Positions 1 through 8,600 of a DNA stretch of 19,434 bases are shown one piece after another. The DNA lies in NCBI GenBank assembly GCA_004195335.1, contig SDWK01000786.1, positions 1 to 19,434 on the forward strand, given 5' to 3'. Made by a program: the position numbers and the translations under genes. The stretch is from Shewanella sp. (GTDB taxonomy: Bacteria > Pseudomonadota > Gammaproteobacteria > Enterobacterales > Shewanellaceae). Under the pieces are notes generated by a model. The model ran no database searches. It worked only from the letters and a program-made list of their open reading frames with translations, and was not told where the DNA came from. The stretch's first letter is position 1, and every line of letters starts with the position of its first letter.

Positions 1-527
1 ATATGAATGCGGGTACAGCAGATGACTGTTCCGTTTCAAGCAGTTGCAATGTTAAACAGATAACTACCCAGCATTATCGTCATGGCCGTATCGTATTGGA
101 AAATGCGTATGGTCCGGAAACTGAGACCTTGAGAATGCCTGTGACAGCAGAGTATTGGGATGGCGCTCAGTGGGTTGTGAATACTTTAGATAACTGTACA
201 GATATTATCTCTGTAGCACTTCCTACAGCAGGTGTGATTTATAATCCGGCACTCGTTTCACCTCAGGCAGTGGCTCGAACAAGAGGCACTAATACAGTGC
301 CGAACAGTGACTTCTCTCAAGGGCGATTCGAACTGTTATGGCAGTCTTTGATCGCAACGCCAAATCGATATCGTGGCCAAGTCACCGCGCCTCTAGAAGT
401 TCCATTATGGCTGCAGTGGTATTGGAATTGGGATAATGATGGTGCCTTATCAGATCCAAGGGCTAGTGCCTTCTTCGGCACCTATCGTGGCCACGACAAG
501 GTGATCTACTGGCGGGAAGTAAACTGA
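1..527 (+). CDS. mshQ: C-terminal end of probable MSHA biogenesis protein MshQ (partial)
   Basis: The reading frame is open from the left edge, so the gene starts outside the window; the ATG at position 3 is internal, not a start. About 174 residues are visible, ending in TGA at 525-527. The end has the aromatic and Asp-rich pattern LWLQWYWNWDNDG, then ASAFFGTYRG and a closing IYWREVN, which I recognise as the end of the DUF6701 region of MshQ, a large secreted protein at the end of mannose-sensitive haemagglutinin pilus loci in Shewanella and Vibrio. Three cysteines (in DDC, SSC and DNC) are compatible with extracytoplasmic disulfides. Location next to mreB matches my knowledge of Shewanella chromosomes. 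The exact role of MshQ in pilus assembly or adhesion is not settled. Identification is by remembered similarity of the tail only. Confidence 0.8.
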   Translation, partial: MNAGTADDCSVSSSCNVKQITTQHYRHGRIVLENAYGPETETLRMPVTAEYWDGAQWVVNTLDNCTDIISVALPTAGVIYNPALVSPQAVARTRGTNTVPNSDFSQGRFELLWQSLIATPNRYRGQVTAPLEVPLWLQWYWNWDNDGALSDPRASAFFGTYRGHDKVIYWREVN

Positions 528-576
528 AGTGAGTTAGTGATAAGCTAAGGCATGTACCACCGCTCGATTTTCAACG

Positions 577-603
577 GCCTGCTCTTCCAGAGTGGGCTTT
601 TCT
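577..603 (+). terminator. Intrinsic terminator after mshQ
   Basis: GCCTGCTCT (577-585), a 3-nt loop TCC, then AGAGTGGGC (589-597) pair over nine positions, two of them G-U, and run into TTTTCTCTTT. It lies 50 nt after the mshQ stop and would end the MSHA operon before mreB. Confidence 0.7.
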
Positions 604-728
604 CTTTCAGGACTTGCGCTTTCAAGGCTCATCCCGTCTTCTGAAGACGCTGTCCGTCCTTGTTTTCTCTTTTTTCTCTGATAATTAAAAAAAAATCGCT
701 TCATTAGCAAATGTTAACCTCATCGCTC

Positions 729-757
729 TTGTGTCATTAGGGTGTCGTTGATAGAGT
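729..757 (+). promoter_or_regulatory. Tentative mreB promoter
   Basis: TTGTGT (729-734) and TAGAGT (752-757) are separated by 17 nt, leaving a leader of about 40 nt before the mreB ATG. Both hexamers are only partial matches to the sigma-70 consensus. An AT-rich stretch at 661-700 with GATAAT at 680-685 is an alternative. The mreB gene must have a promoter in 604-803 because a terminator precedes it, but its exact position is a guess. Confidence 0.25.
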
Positions 758-764
758 TACCTGA

Positions 765-1853
<1,089 letters not shown>

Positions 1854-1862
1854 TTTGGTACG

Positions 1863-1896
1863 AATAAGGCGGTGTTTAACCGCCTTATTTTTTCTG
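1863..1896 (+). terminator. Strong intrinsic terminator between mreB and mreC
   Basis: AATAAGGCGGT (1863-1873) and ACCGCCTTATT (1879-1889) form a perfect 11-bp stem around a 5-nt loop, followed by a T-rich tail to about 1894. It separates mreB transcription from mreCD, so mreC must rely on read-through or on a promoter within 1897-1991. I see no convincing -35/-10 pair in that AT-rich gap. Confidence 0.92.
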
Positions 1897-1991
1897 TTCC
1901 TCATTATCGTTGTAGGTTGTGAAGACCTGATAATTGTTTTATGACCCCTTGAATGCTTATTGAGTATTTCGAAACCATTTTATAGTTTTTT

Positions 1992-2903
1992 ATGAAACCC
2001 ATTTTTGCACGAGGTATTTCAAACCAATTCAGGCTGACACTGGCAATTATATTGTCGGTGATTCTCATCGTAGCCAATAATCGACTCGATCCCGTTCGCA
2101 AATCCGTCTCATCTGTTTTAAGTCCTCTTCAATTCGTTGCTAACGTTCCCGGTGCCCTCTTAGATTGGTCGGCCGAGAGTCTCGCGACTCGAAATATGCT
2201 GGCGAAACAGAACAAGGAGTTATTGCGACAGCAACTTCTGATGAGTGAACGTTTACAGCGCTTCGAGCACCTGAGACAGGAAAATGACCGTTTACGCGCA
2301 TTGCTGGGCTCTCCTGTGCATATGGATTCGAAGAAAGTGGTCGCCGAGGTGATGGAAGTTGCCAGCGATCCCTACCATCAATATGTCGTGCTCAATCACG
2401 GTGCCATGAGTGGCGTATTCGTCGGCCAGCCCGTTGTCGACGCCCAAGGCGTGGTAGGACAGGTGGTGCAGGTCAGTGAGCTAACAAGCAGGGTGTTACT
2501 GATCTCCGATGTGACCCATGGTATTCCCGTAAGAGTGACGCGCAACGACGTGCGTCTTGTTGTGAAAGGGACGGGTGTGCTCGATGAACTCGAGCTCAGT
2601 TATGTTTCTAAGAGTACAGATATCAGGGTTGGCGATCTCTTAGTCTCTTCGGGGCTGGGTAATCGTTTCCCTGAAGGTTACCCCGTTGCTAGAGTGATGA
2701 GCGTGGTTAAAGATGACGGACAAAGTTATGCCAGTGTAATCGCTCAGCCGTTGGCCGCACTCGATAGAATTCGTTACTTGCTGCTGCTCTGGCCCGACGA
2801 CTCTCTAACTAATGAGCAGGATCAGAGTTTGAAAACCAGTGAGCGTTCAAGCCCAGAAAATACCTTAGAATCGAAGCCGAAAACCTCTGAGGTGAGCCAA
2901 TGA
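1992..2903 (+). CDS. mreC: Rod shape-determining protein MreC
   Basis: MreC is the bitopic inner-membrane scaffold of the elongasome; its periplasmic part self-associates and activates PBP2/RodA. The 303-residue product begins MKPIFARG as in E. coli MreC, which fixes the ATG even though no clear Shine-Dalgarno sequence precedes it (the upstream bases are T-rich). A single membrane segment lies near residues 14-30, a coiled coil near 70-110 (LLRQQLLMSERLQRFEHLR region, ending in LRALLGSP), then the two beta-barrel subdomains with conserved DPYHQYVVLNHG, GVVGQVV, LTSRVLLISD and SGLGNRFPEGYPVA. The tail after LLLLWPDD is short, Ser/Glu-rich and apparently disordered, shorter than the E. coli tail. 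The gene is coupled to mreD by a 4-nt overlap. Confidence 0.98.
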   Translation: MKPIFARGISNQFRLTLAIILSVILIVANNRLDPVRKSVSSVLSPLQFVANVPGALLDWSAESLATRNMLAKQNKELLRQQLLMSERLQRFEHLRQENDRLRALLGSPVHMDSKKVVAEVMEVASDPYHQYVVLNHGAMSGVFVGQPVVDAQGVVGQVVQVSELTSRVLLISDVTHGIPVRVTRNDVRLVVKGTGVLDELELSYVSKSTDIRVGDLLVSSGLGNRFPEGYPVARVMSVVKDDGQSYASVIAQPLAALDRIRYLLLLWPDDSLTNEQDQSLKTSERSSPENTLESKPKTSEVSQ

Positions 2904-3388
2904 GTATGCACATTGCCAATGGTCGCTGGGTGGTATGGTTGAGTTTCTTGGTCGCCATGTTATTTCAGATTATGCCATTGCCCGATCTCGTCGAGCCATG
3001 GCGTCCCGACTGGCTACTGCTGGTCATTATCTATTGGGCTATGGCATTGCCTCATAGATATAATATTTTATCGGCCTGGTTCTTAGGCGTGCTGCTCGAC
3101 ATCATGTTGGGTGCGCATCTAGGTATTAGAGCGTTATCGATCTCCTTAGTCGTCTATGTGGTGGTGTTGCATTTTCAGCGGTTACGTAACTTCCCCATGT
3201 GGCAGCAGGCACTGATGATCTCCAGTTTGATATGTTTATATCATCTAGTCATCTTCTGGGTTCAATTTGTGGTTGAAACGGCCACATTCGATGTGGGGCT
3301 GTTTTTGCCCGCCATCTCTAGCCTCATAATCTGGCCTTGGGTATTTTGGATTCTACGTCGTGTCAGACGTTTATATAAGGTGAGATAA
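2900..3388 (+). CDS. mreD: Rod shape-determining protein MreD
   Basis: MreD is the polytopic inner-membrane partner of MreC in the elongasome. At 162 residues it equals the E. coli length, and the pattern GRWVVWLSFL, then DWLLLVIIYWAMALPHR, LDIMLGAHLG and WPWVFWILRRVR is typical. Five or six hydrophobic segments span most of the protein. The ATG at 2900 overlaps the mreC stop as ATGA and has GAGGTGA at about 2889-2895 upstream; an ATG two codons later (2906) is possible but less well spaced. The coupling implies MreC and MreD are made together. Confidence 0.97.
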   Translation: MSMHIANGRWVVWLSFLVAMLFQIMPLPDLVEPWRPDWLLLVIIYWAMALPHRYNILSAWFLGVLLDIMLGAHLGIRALSISLVVYVVVLHFQRLRNFPMWQQALMISSLICLYHLVIFWVQFVVETATFDVGLFLPAISSLIIWPWVFWILRRVRRLYKVR

Positions 3389-3391
3389 AAA

Positions 3392-3988
3392 ATGAATGGT
3401 TCAGCTCGATTAATATTGGCTTCAGCCTCTCCGCGCCGTAAAGAGTTGCTGACGCAGCTTGGTTTCTCAGCTAGCGGATTTAGCTTCGATACCCTGTCTG
3501 CCGATATTGATGAAACTCATCAGGTGGAGGAGTCGCCACAAGTGTTTGTTTCTCGTCTTGCCGTAGAGAAAGCCGAAGCTGGCTTAGCCCTGTGTGATAA
3601 TCTGACTGCTCCTGTAGTGTTAGGTTCTGATACTATAGTGGTGTTAGGAGAGCTGATACTGGGTAAGCCAATCGATGGAGCCGATGCGCTGAAGATGTTA
3701 ACCGAATTATCGGGACAGATTCATAGTGTGATGACGGCGGTGGCCTTAACCGATGGTAAAACGACACTGACACGTCTGGTTGAGACCAAAGTACAGTTTT
3801 GTGAGCTCAGTGAGCAAGATATTCTGGCCTATATTGCCACCGGCGAACCGATGGATAAAGCGGGATCTTATGGGATCCAGGCATTAGGCGGCAGCTTTGT
3901 TGAGCGTATCGAAGGCAGTTATTCGGCCGTAGTGGGCTTGCCAATGGTAGAGACCCGAGAACTGCTCAAAGAGATGAAAATTTTATAG
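3392..3988 (+). CDS. maf: Maf family nucleotide pyrophosphatase (YhdE type, dTTP/UTP)
   Basis: Maf proteins hydrolyse nucleoside triphosphates to the monophosphate and pyrophosphate in the cytoplasm. The YhdE branch, which adjoins mreD in E. coli, acts on dTTP, UTP and modified pyrimidine nucleotides, and is thought to clean the nucleotide pool and restrain division. Of 198 residues, the signature [10 protein letters not shown] lies at 11-20, the catalytic SDT at 79-81 with Asp80 as the likely base, GKP at 91-93 and DKAGSYGIQ at 155-163, all intact. The start has a good ribosome site, AAGGTGAG (3377-3384), inside the end of mreD, and only 3 nt separate it from the mreD stop, so it is the third gene of the mreCD operon. 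Confidence 0.96.
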   Translation: MNGSARLILASASPRRKELLTQLGFSASGFSFDTLSADIDETHQVEESPQVFVSRLAVEKAEAGLALCDNLTAPVVLGSDTIVVLGELILGKPIDGADALKMLTELSGQIHSVMTAVALTDGKTTLTRLVETKVQFCELSEQDILAYIATGEPMDKAGSYGIQALGGSFVERIEGSYSAVVGLPMVETRELLKEMKIL

Positions 3989-3996
3989 TTTAAAGC

Positions 3997-4077
3997 AGCT
4001 ACGAGCTACGAATACTGCTAAGAAAGTTGCGAGCAAGGCAAATAAGCTTTAATGCCCGTAGCTCGAAACTCGTAGCT
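3997..4077. repeat. Heptanucleotide-periodic inverted repeat in the maf-rng gap
   Basis: Two head-to-tail AGCTACG units (3997-4003, 4004-4010) are followed in the same 7-nt phase by two unlike units, then AGTTGCG (4025-4031) and AGCAAGG (4032-4038). On the opposite strand three phased units read AGCTACG (4071-4077), AGTTTCG (4064-4070) and AGCTACG (4057-4063). The outer arms AGCTACGAG and CTCGTAGCT can pair over 9 bp. It fills most of the 105-nt gap before rng. There is no T-run after it, so it is not a simple terminator. The unit pattern resembles the tract at 17166-17235. Confidence 0.75.
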
Positions 4078-4105
4078 TAGAACCCAATTTTAAGTGAGTA
4101 TGAAT

Positions 4106-5608
4106 ATGAGTCGTATCGTCAGAAACAGAGTACAGCAAAAAATTGGTTCTGAGCTATTAATCAATGTGACGCCGACCGAAGCGCGTGTCGCTTTGGTAGA
4201 ACATGGCGTTTTGCAGGAAATCCACATTGAGAGGCGGATGAAACGTGGCCTCGTCGGCAATATCTATAAGGGAAAGGTCAGCCGGGTACTTCCGGGTATG
4301 CAGGCGGCGTTTATCGATATTGGCCTGGATAAGGCGGCATTTTTGCATGCTTCAGATATCGTTCCACATACGGAATGTGTAGCAGATGTTGAAAAAGGCA
4401 ATTTTATCGTACGTGATATCAATGAGTTAGTTCGTCAAGGTCAAGATATCATGGTCCAGGTGGTGAAAGATCCCCTAGGAACCAAAGGCGCCCGCCTGAC
4501 GACCGATATAACGCTTCCCTCTCGCTATCTGGTGTTTATGCCCGGCTCAAGCCATGTGGGTGTGTCTCAGCGAATCGAATCTGAAGATGTTCGGTCACGC
4601 CTCAAAAAATTGACAGAACCCTTTGTCGATGAAGATGGCGGATTTATCATTCGTACTGCTGCGGAAAGTGCTGGCGAGCAAGAGTTGGTTCAGGACGCTG
4701 CATTTTTACGTCGTGTTTGGGGCAAGGTGAGTGAGCGTCGTAAGCGTAAAGGGGTGTCGCTGCTTTATCAAGATTTAGCCTTGCCTGTTCGTATCGTACG
4801 TGATTTTGTCGGCACCGAATTAGATCAAATTAGAGTGGATTCGACTGAGACATTCGAAGAGTTACAGGCATTTTCTGAGGAGTTTATGCCTGAGATTGCC
4901 GAGAAGATAGAACACTATAACGGCCCGGTTCCTATCTTTGATCTGTATGATGTTGAAAATGAAGTCCAGCGTGCCCTTGGTCGTAAAGTCGAGCTTAAAT
5001 CCGGTGGTTATTTGATTATCGATCAAACCGAAGCGATGACCACTGTGGATATCAATACCGGTGCTTTCGTTGGCCACCGAAATCTCGAAGAGACCATCTT
5101 TAATACTAACCTCGAAGCTACACAGGCTATCGCGCGTCAACTCAGATTGCGGAACCTGGGTGGCATCATTATTATCGACTTTATCGATATGTTGAAAGGT
5201 GACCACCAAAAGCGCGTCCTTGCGAGTTTGGAGCTGGCCTTGTCCGCTGACAGGGTTAAGACCAATGTCAGTGGTTTCTCAGGCCTCGGCTTAGTCGAGA
5301 TGACGCGTAAACGAACTCGAGAGAGTATAGAGCACGTGTTATGTGGAGAGTGTCCAGCCTGTTTGGGCACCGGCAGTTTGAAAACGGTTGAAACGGTCTC
5401 TTATGAAATTTTCAGAGAGATCATTCGATTAAATCGTAGTTACGATGCCGACGAATTCTTAGTCTATTGTTCTCCTGGCGTCTTTAACAGTTTGACGGGA
5501 GAAGAGGGTCATCTGGTTGCAGAATTAGGTGTGTACATCGGGAAACGTGTGCGTTTTCAAAATGAACCTATGTATGCGCAAGACAAGTTTGATGTGGTAA
5601 TAATGTAG
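4106..5608 (+). CDS. rng: Ribonuclease G
   Basis: RNase G is a single-strand-specific endoribonuclease that matures the 5' end of 16S rRNA and cleaves some mRNAs in the cytoplasm. The product matches the E. coli enzyme along its whole length. An S1-like RNA-binding domain (GNIYKGKVSRVLPGMQAAF onward, about residues 35-125) is followed by the catalytic region with the metal-binding pair Asp315 (in VDINTG) and Asp358 (in IIDFIDM), spaced 43 residues as in RNase E (303 and 346). The zinc-link CGECPAC lies at 413-419. Starts are possible at GTG 4094, ATG 4100 and ATG 4106; the only Shine-Dalgarno-like stretch, AAGTGAG (4092-4098), is correctly spaced only for 4106, giving 500 residues. Even so there is a basic extension of about 12 residues relative to E. 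coli. It is joined to yhdP by a 1-nt overlap. Confidence 0.97.
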   Translation: MSRIVRNRVQQKIGSELLINVTPTEARVALVEHGVLQEIHIERRMKRGLVGNIYKGKVSRVLPGMQAAFIDIGLDKAAFLHASDIVPHTECVADVEKGNFIVRDINELVRQGQDIMVQVVKDPLGTKGARLTTDITLPSRYLVFMPGSSHVGVSQRIESEDVRSRLKKLTEPFVDEDGGFIIRTAAESAGEQELVQDAAFLRRVWGKVSERRKRKGVSLLYQDLALPVRIVRDFVGTELDQIRVDSTETFEELQAFSEEFMPEIAEKIEHYNGPVPIFDLYDVENEVQRALGRKVELKSGGYLIIDQTEAMTTVDINTGAFVGHRNLEETIFNTNLEATQAIARQLRLRNLGGIIIIDFIDMLKGDHQKRVLASLELALSADRVKTNVSGFSGLGLVEMTRKRTRESIEHVLCGECPACLGTGSLKTVETVSYEIFREIIRLNRSYDADEFLVYCSPGVFNSLTGEEGHLVAELGVYIGKRVRFQNEPMYAQDKFDVVIM

Positions 5609-8600
5609 TGCCTCGTCAATTCTGTCCTCGTAAATTTAGCCGTTTCTGCTGGCAAATTCTAGCGATAATATTAGTGCTGTTTGCCTTGGCTGTGAGCCTG
5701 TTTCGAGGGCTCTTACCTCAGCTCGCAGAAGTAAGACAAGAACTGGTCAAATATATTGAAGATCAGTACCAAGTTCAGGTTAATGTCGGTGAGCTAAGCG
5801 CCGAGTGGCAAGCCTTTGGTCCCGCCTTAACGGTAAAAAATTTAGTACTCCCTCCTCAGGAACGCTTGCCGTTTACCCTGATAATTCGTAACGTCCATGT
5901 CAAGCTCGACTTCTGGGAGAGCCTGATGACGACCAGTCCCCAGATCGAAAATGTTATTTTCGAAGGGGTCCAGGTCGGGCTCGATATCGATAAACTCAAT
6001 CAGGTAGGTCCTTCAACCGCAGCGGCAGAAACCGATACCGACTGGCTGTATAGTCTGCTGCTGGAGCAGTTAGAGCACTTCTCGATAACAGAGGCGAGCT
6101 TACAGTTACTCAGCAAAAACCATGATTTTAGCCCTATCTATGTCAAGGATTTGAGATGGCAAAATAGGAACGGCAAACATCAGGGTCAGGGAAAGCTTTA
6201 TCTCGATGAAAAAGCCTCTGAGGTTGAGCTGCTCTCTCTATCGCTGGAGATTGATGGCAATGGTTTTAGGCCCGATAGTCTTATAGGGCAAGTTTATCTA
6301 GCGGCCAGTTCTTTGGATTTAGGCGAATGGGCCTCCAGACAGAAGAACCCATATGATAAGAAGAGTAAATTGGCGCTGGAAGGCGTAGTGAATCTGCAGG
6401 CCTGGTTGAGCCTAGGGAATCGGTCGATCGAATCCGGGCTTGTTCAGTTTGAGCCGAGCTGGCTCGAGTGGCAATTAAACAAAGAAGTTCAACATTTTGA
6501 AATCAAAGGCGGCCAGCTTGAGTGGCTACCGACAGATAAAGGTTGGCAGCTGAGTAGTAGTGCGCTTGAGTTTGAAACCAATGAGCGACCATGGCCTGAC
6601 CTCAATTTTGTTGCACAGAAACAGGATGAACAGCTATCTGCCTATCTGAACCGGTTAGATACCAGCACCCTGTTACCTCTTCTGCCCCTCTTACCAACGG
6701 TTGATCTGCTTGCTCTGCAAACCTGGCAGTCGGTAAACCCCCAAGGTTATTTAGATGATATTAAATTCTCTCTGGATGGAGAGCTGCGCCCTCAAGTATC
6801 GGTAGATGTAAATCAGTTGCAATGGCAAAAACTTGACGGCATACCGGGCAGTAAACCATTAGACCTGCAGGTCGCCTGGTATGGTGATTCACTCTATTTT
6901 ACCGCGCCAGAGCAAGCCTACACCTTAGATTTCGGTACGGCTTTCAAGGCGCCGATTGTGTTAAATGGTGCCGCTTTCGAGGCCCAATTTAATACCCGAT
7001 ATAGTGCGTTAACCCTGCCTCACCTTCAATTTAGCAATAAAGATATCAGCGTAGACGCTTCCATGAAAATGGGGTTTACAGATAGCACTCACCTCGCGCT
7101 TCTTGCGGACGTGAAGCTTAATGATGTCGCCACTGTGGGTAATTATTTCCCGCTACATGGTATGGATGCCGGGTTAGTCGAGTATCTCGAGGCCGGGCTC
7201 GTTGCGGGCAATAGCCAAGATGCCAGAGTGGTATGGCATGGGCCATTGAATCAATACCCATACAAAGATCACTCCGGTATCTTTCAGGCGGCCTTCACCC
7301 TGAGTGAGGCAGAATTTGAGTTTCAGCCTGATTGGCCAGCGGTCACCTCCCTGGAGCTATCCGCCCTGTTTGAGAATGCCCGCATGGATCTGGTGATCAA
7401 TAAAGGCGACCTCTTAGATGTTGTCGTCGATGGCGCCAGTATCAGCATTCCTGAATTGGGGGCGCGTTCCTTACTCGAGATCGATGCCGAGTTGGCAACC
7501 CAAGGTATTGCCGCGACAGCGGTTATTCAAGCCTCACCCCTGGCTGAGTCTGTTGGCTCTACGTTGGAGGTGGTTCAGGTGCAGGGTGATGTTACCGCCA
7601 CTCTGGATCTTTCAATTCCTCTCTATGACGGGGAAGAGGAGCAGATCCGTGGCTTAGTGAATTTTGACAACACGCCTGTTTATATCACTGAACCTGGAAT
7701 ACAACTCGATGGCGTGACAGGTCAGGTGAGCTTCGTTAACGAGGTTGTAAAGGGCAAAGATATCTCCGCTCTGTTATACCAACAGCCCGTTTCATTGAGT
7801 TTTGATACCGAGACGGTGCGTGACAATTATGGTTTAAACCTGGATCTAAAGGGCGTTTGGCAGCTCGCCGAACTCCCGGCCGAGCTTGATAATCCCTTGA
7901 TGGAGTTCTATTCCGGTGAGATAAACTGGGATGGCGCCATGACGCTTATTTTTGATCAGACGGGCTATCGCATTCAGGCACAGGTTAATAGCGATCTGCT
8001 TGGCACCGAGTTGATGCTTCCTGCGCCATTTTCTAAAGCAGCTGATGAGAAACGCCGCTTATCTGCCGAACTTATTGGTGACAATAAACAGTCATCCTTG
8101 GGGATCAAACTGGGTAAGCAGATGGAGTTCTGGGGGGGATTTGATCTCGAGACGAGTGATCAATTAAGCCACTTCGATCTTCTGCTGGGGCGCCTCTTTA
8201 AACCGGGGGATCAACTAAAGAGAGAGCAGGGGCATCTGCAGTTGGATATTGCTCAAACAGAGTTATCTCCCTGGCTACCCGTTATTAACCGCTTCATCTC
8301 CTCAGCCACTTCTGAGGCTAGTGTTGTTCCTATTGCGCCCGAGTCAGAAATGGAGCCAGCGCCTGAATCTGAACTGGAATCGAGTCTCGAATCGAATGCA
8401 TCGATGCAGGAAAAACACGCTAGAGGATTTTTTCCTCCCTTAATCAGTATCGATGCTCAGATTGCCGATCTGAATTTAATGGGGCAAACACTCTCTAAAT
8501 TGACGATGACGGCTAAGCCTATCGAGCAGGTATGGCGCTTCGAGGCCGAATCGAAAGAGTTTGATGGCAGGATAGATTTTTACCCGGACTGGTCAACTCA

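Noticed and set aside
577..603. Shared GAGTGGGCTTTT between this terminator and the one at 17293-17331
   Set aside because: GC-stem plus T-run terminators often look alike; the two stems differ on the other arm, so no common origin is claimed.
709..718. AAATGTTAAC before mreB, identical to half of the palindrome at 12339-12352
   Set aside because: It is only a 10-nt AT-rich match without the second half of the palindrome, and could easily be chance.
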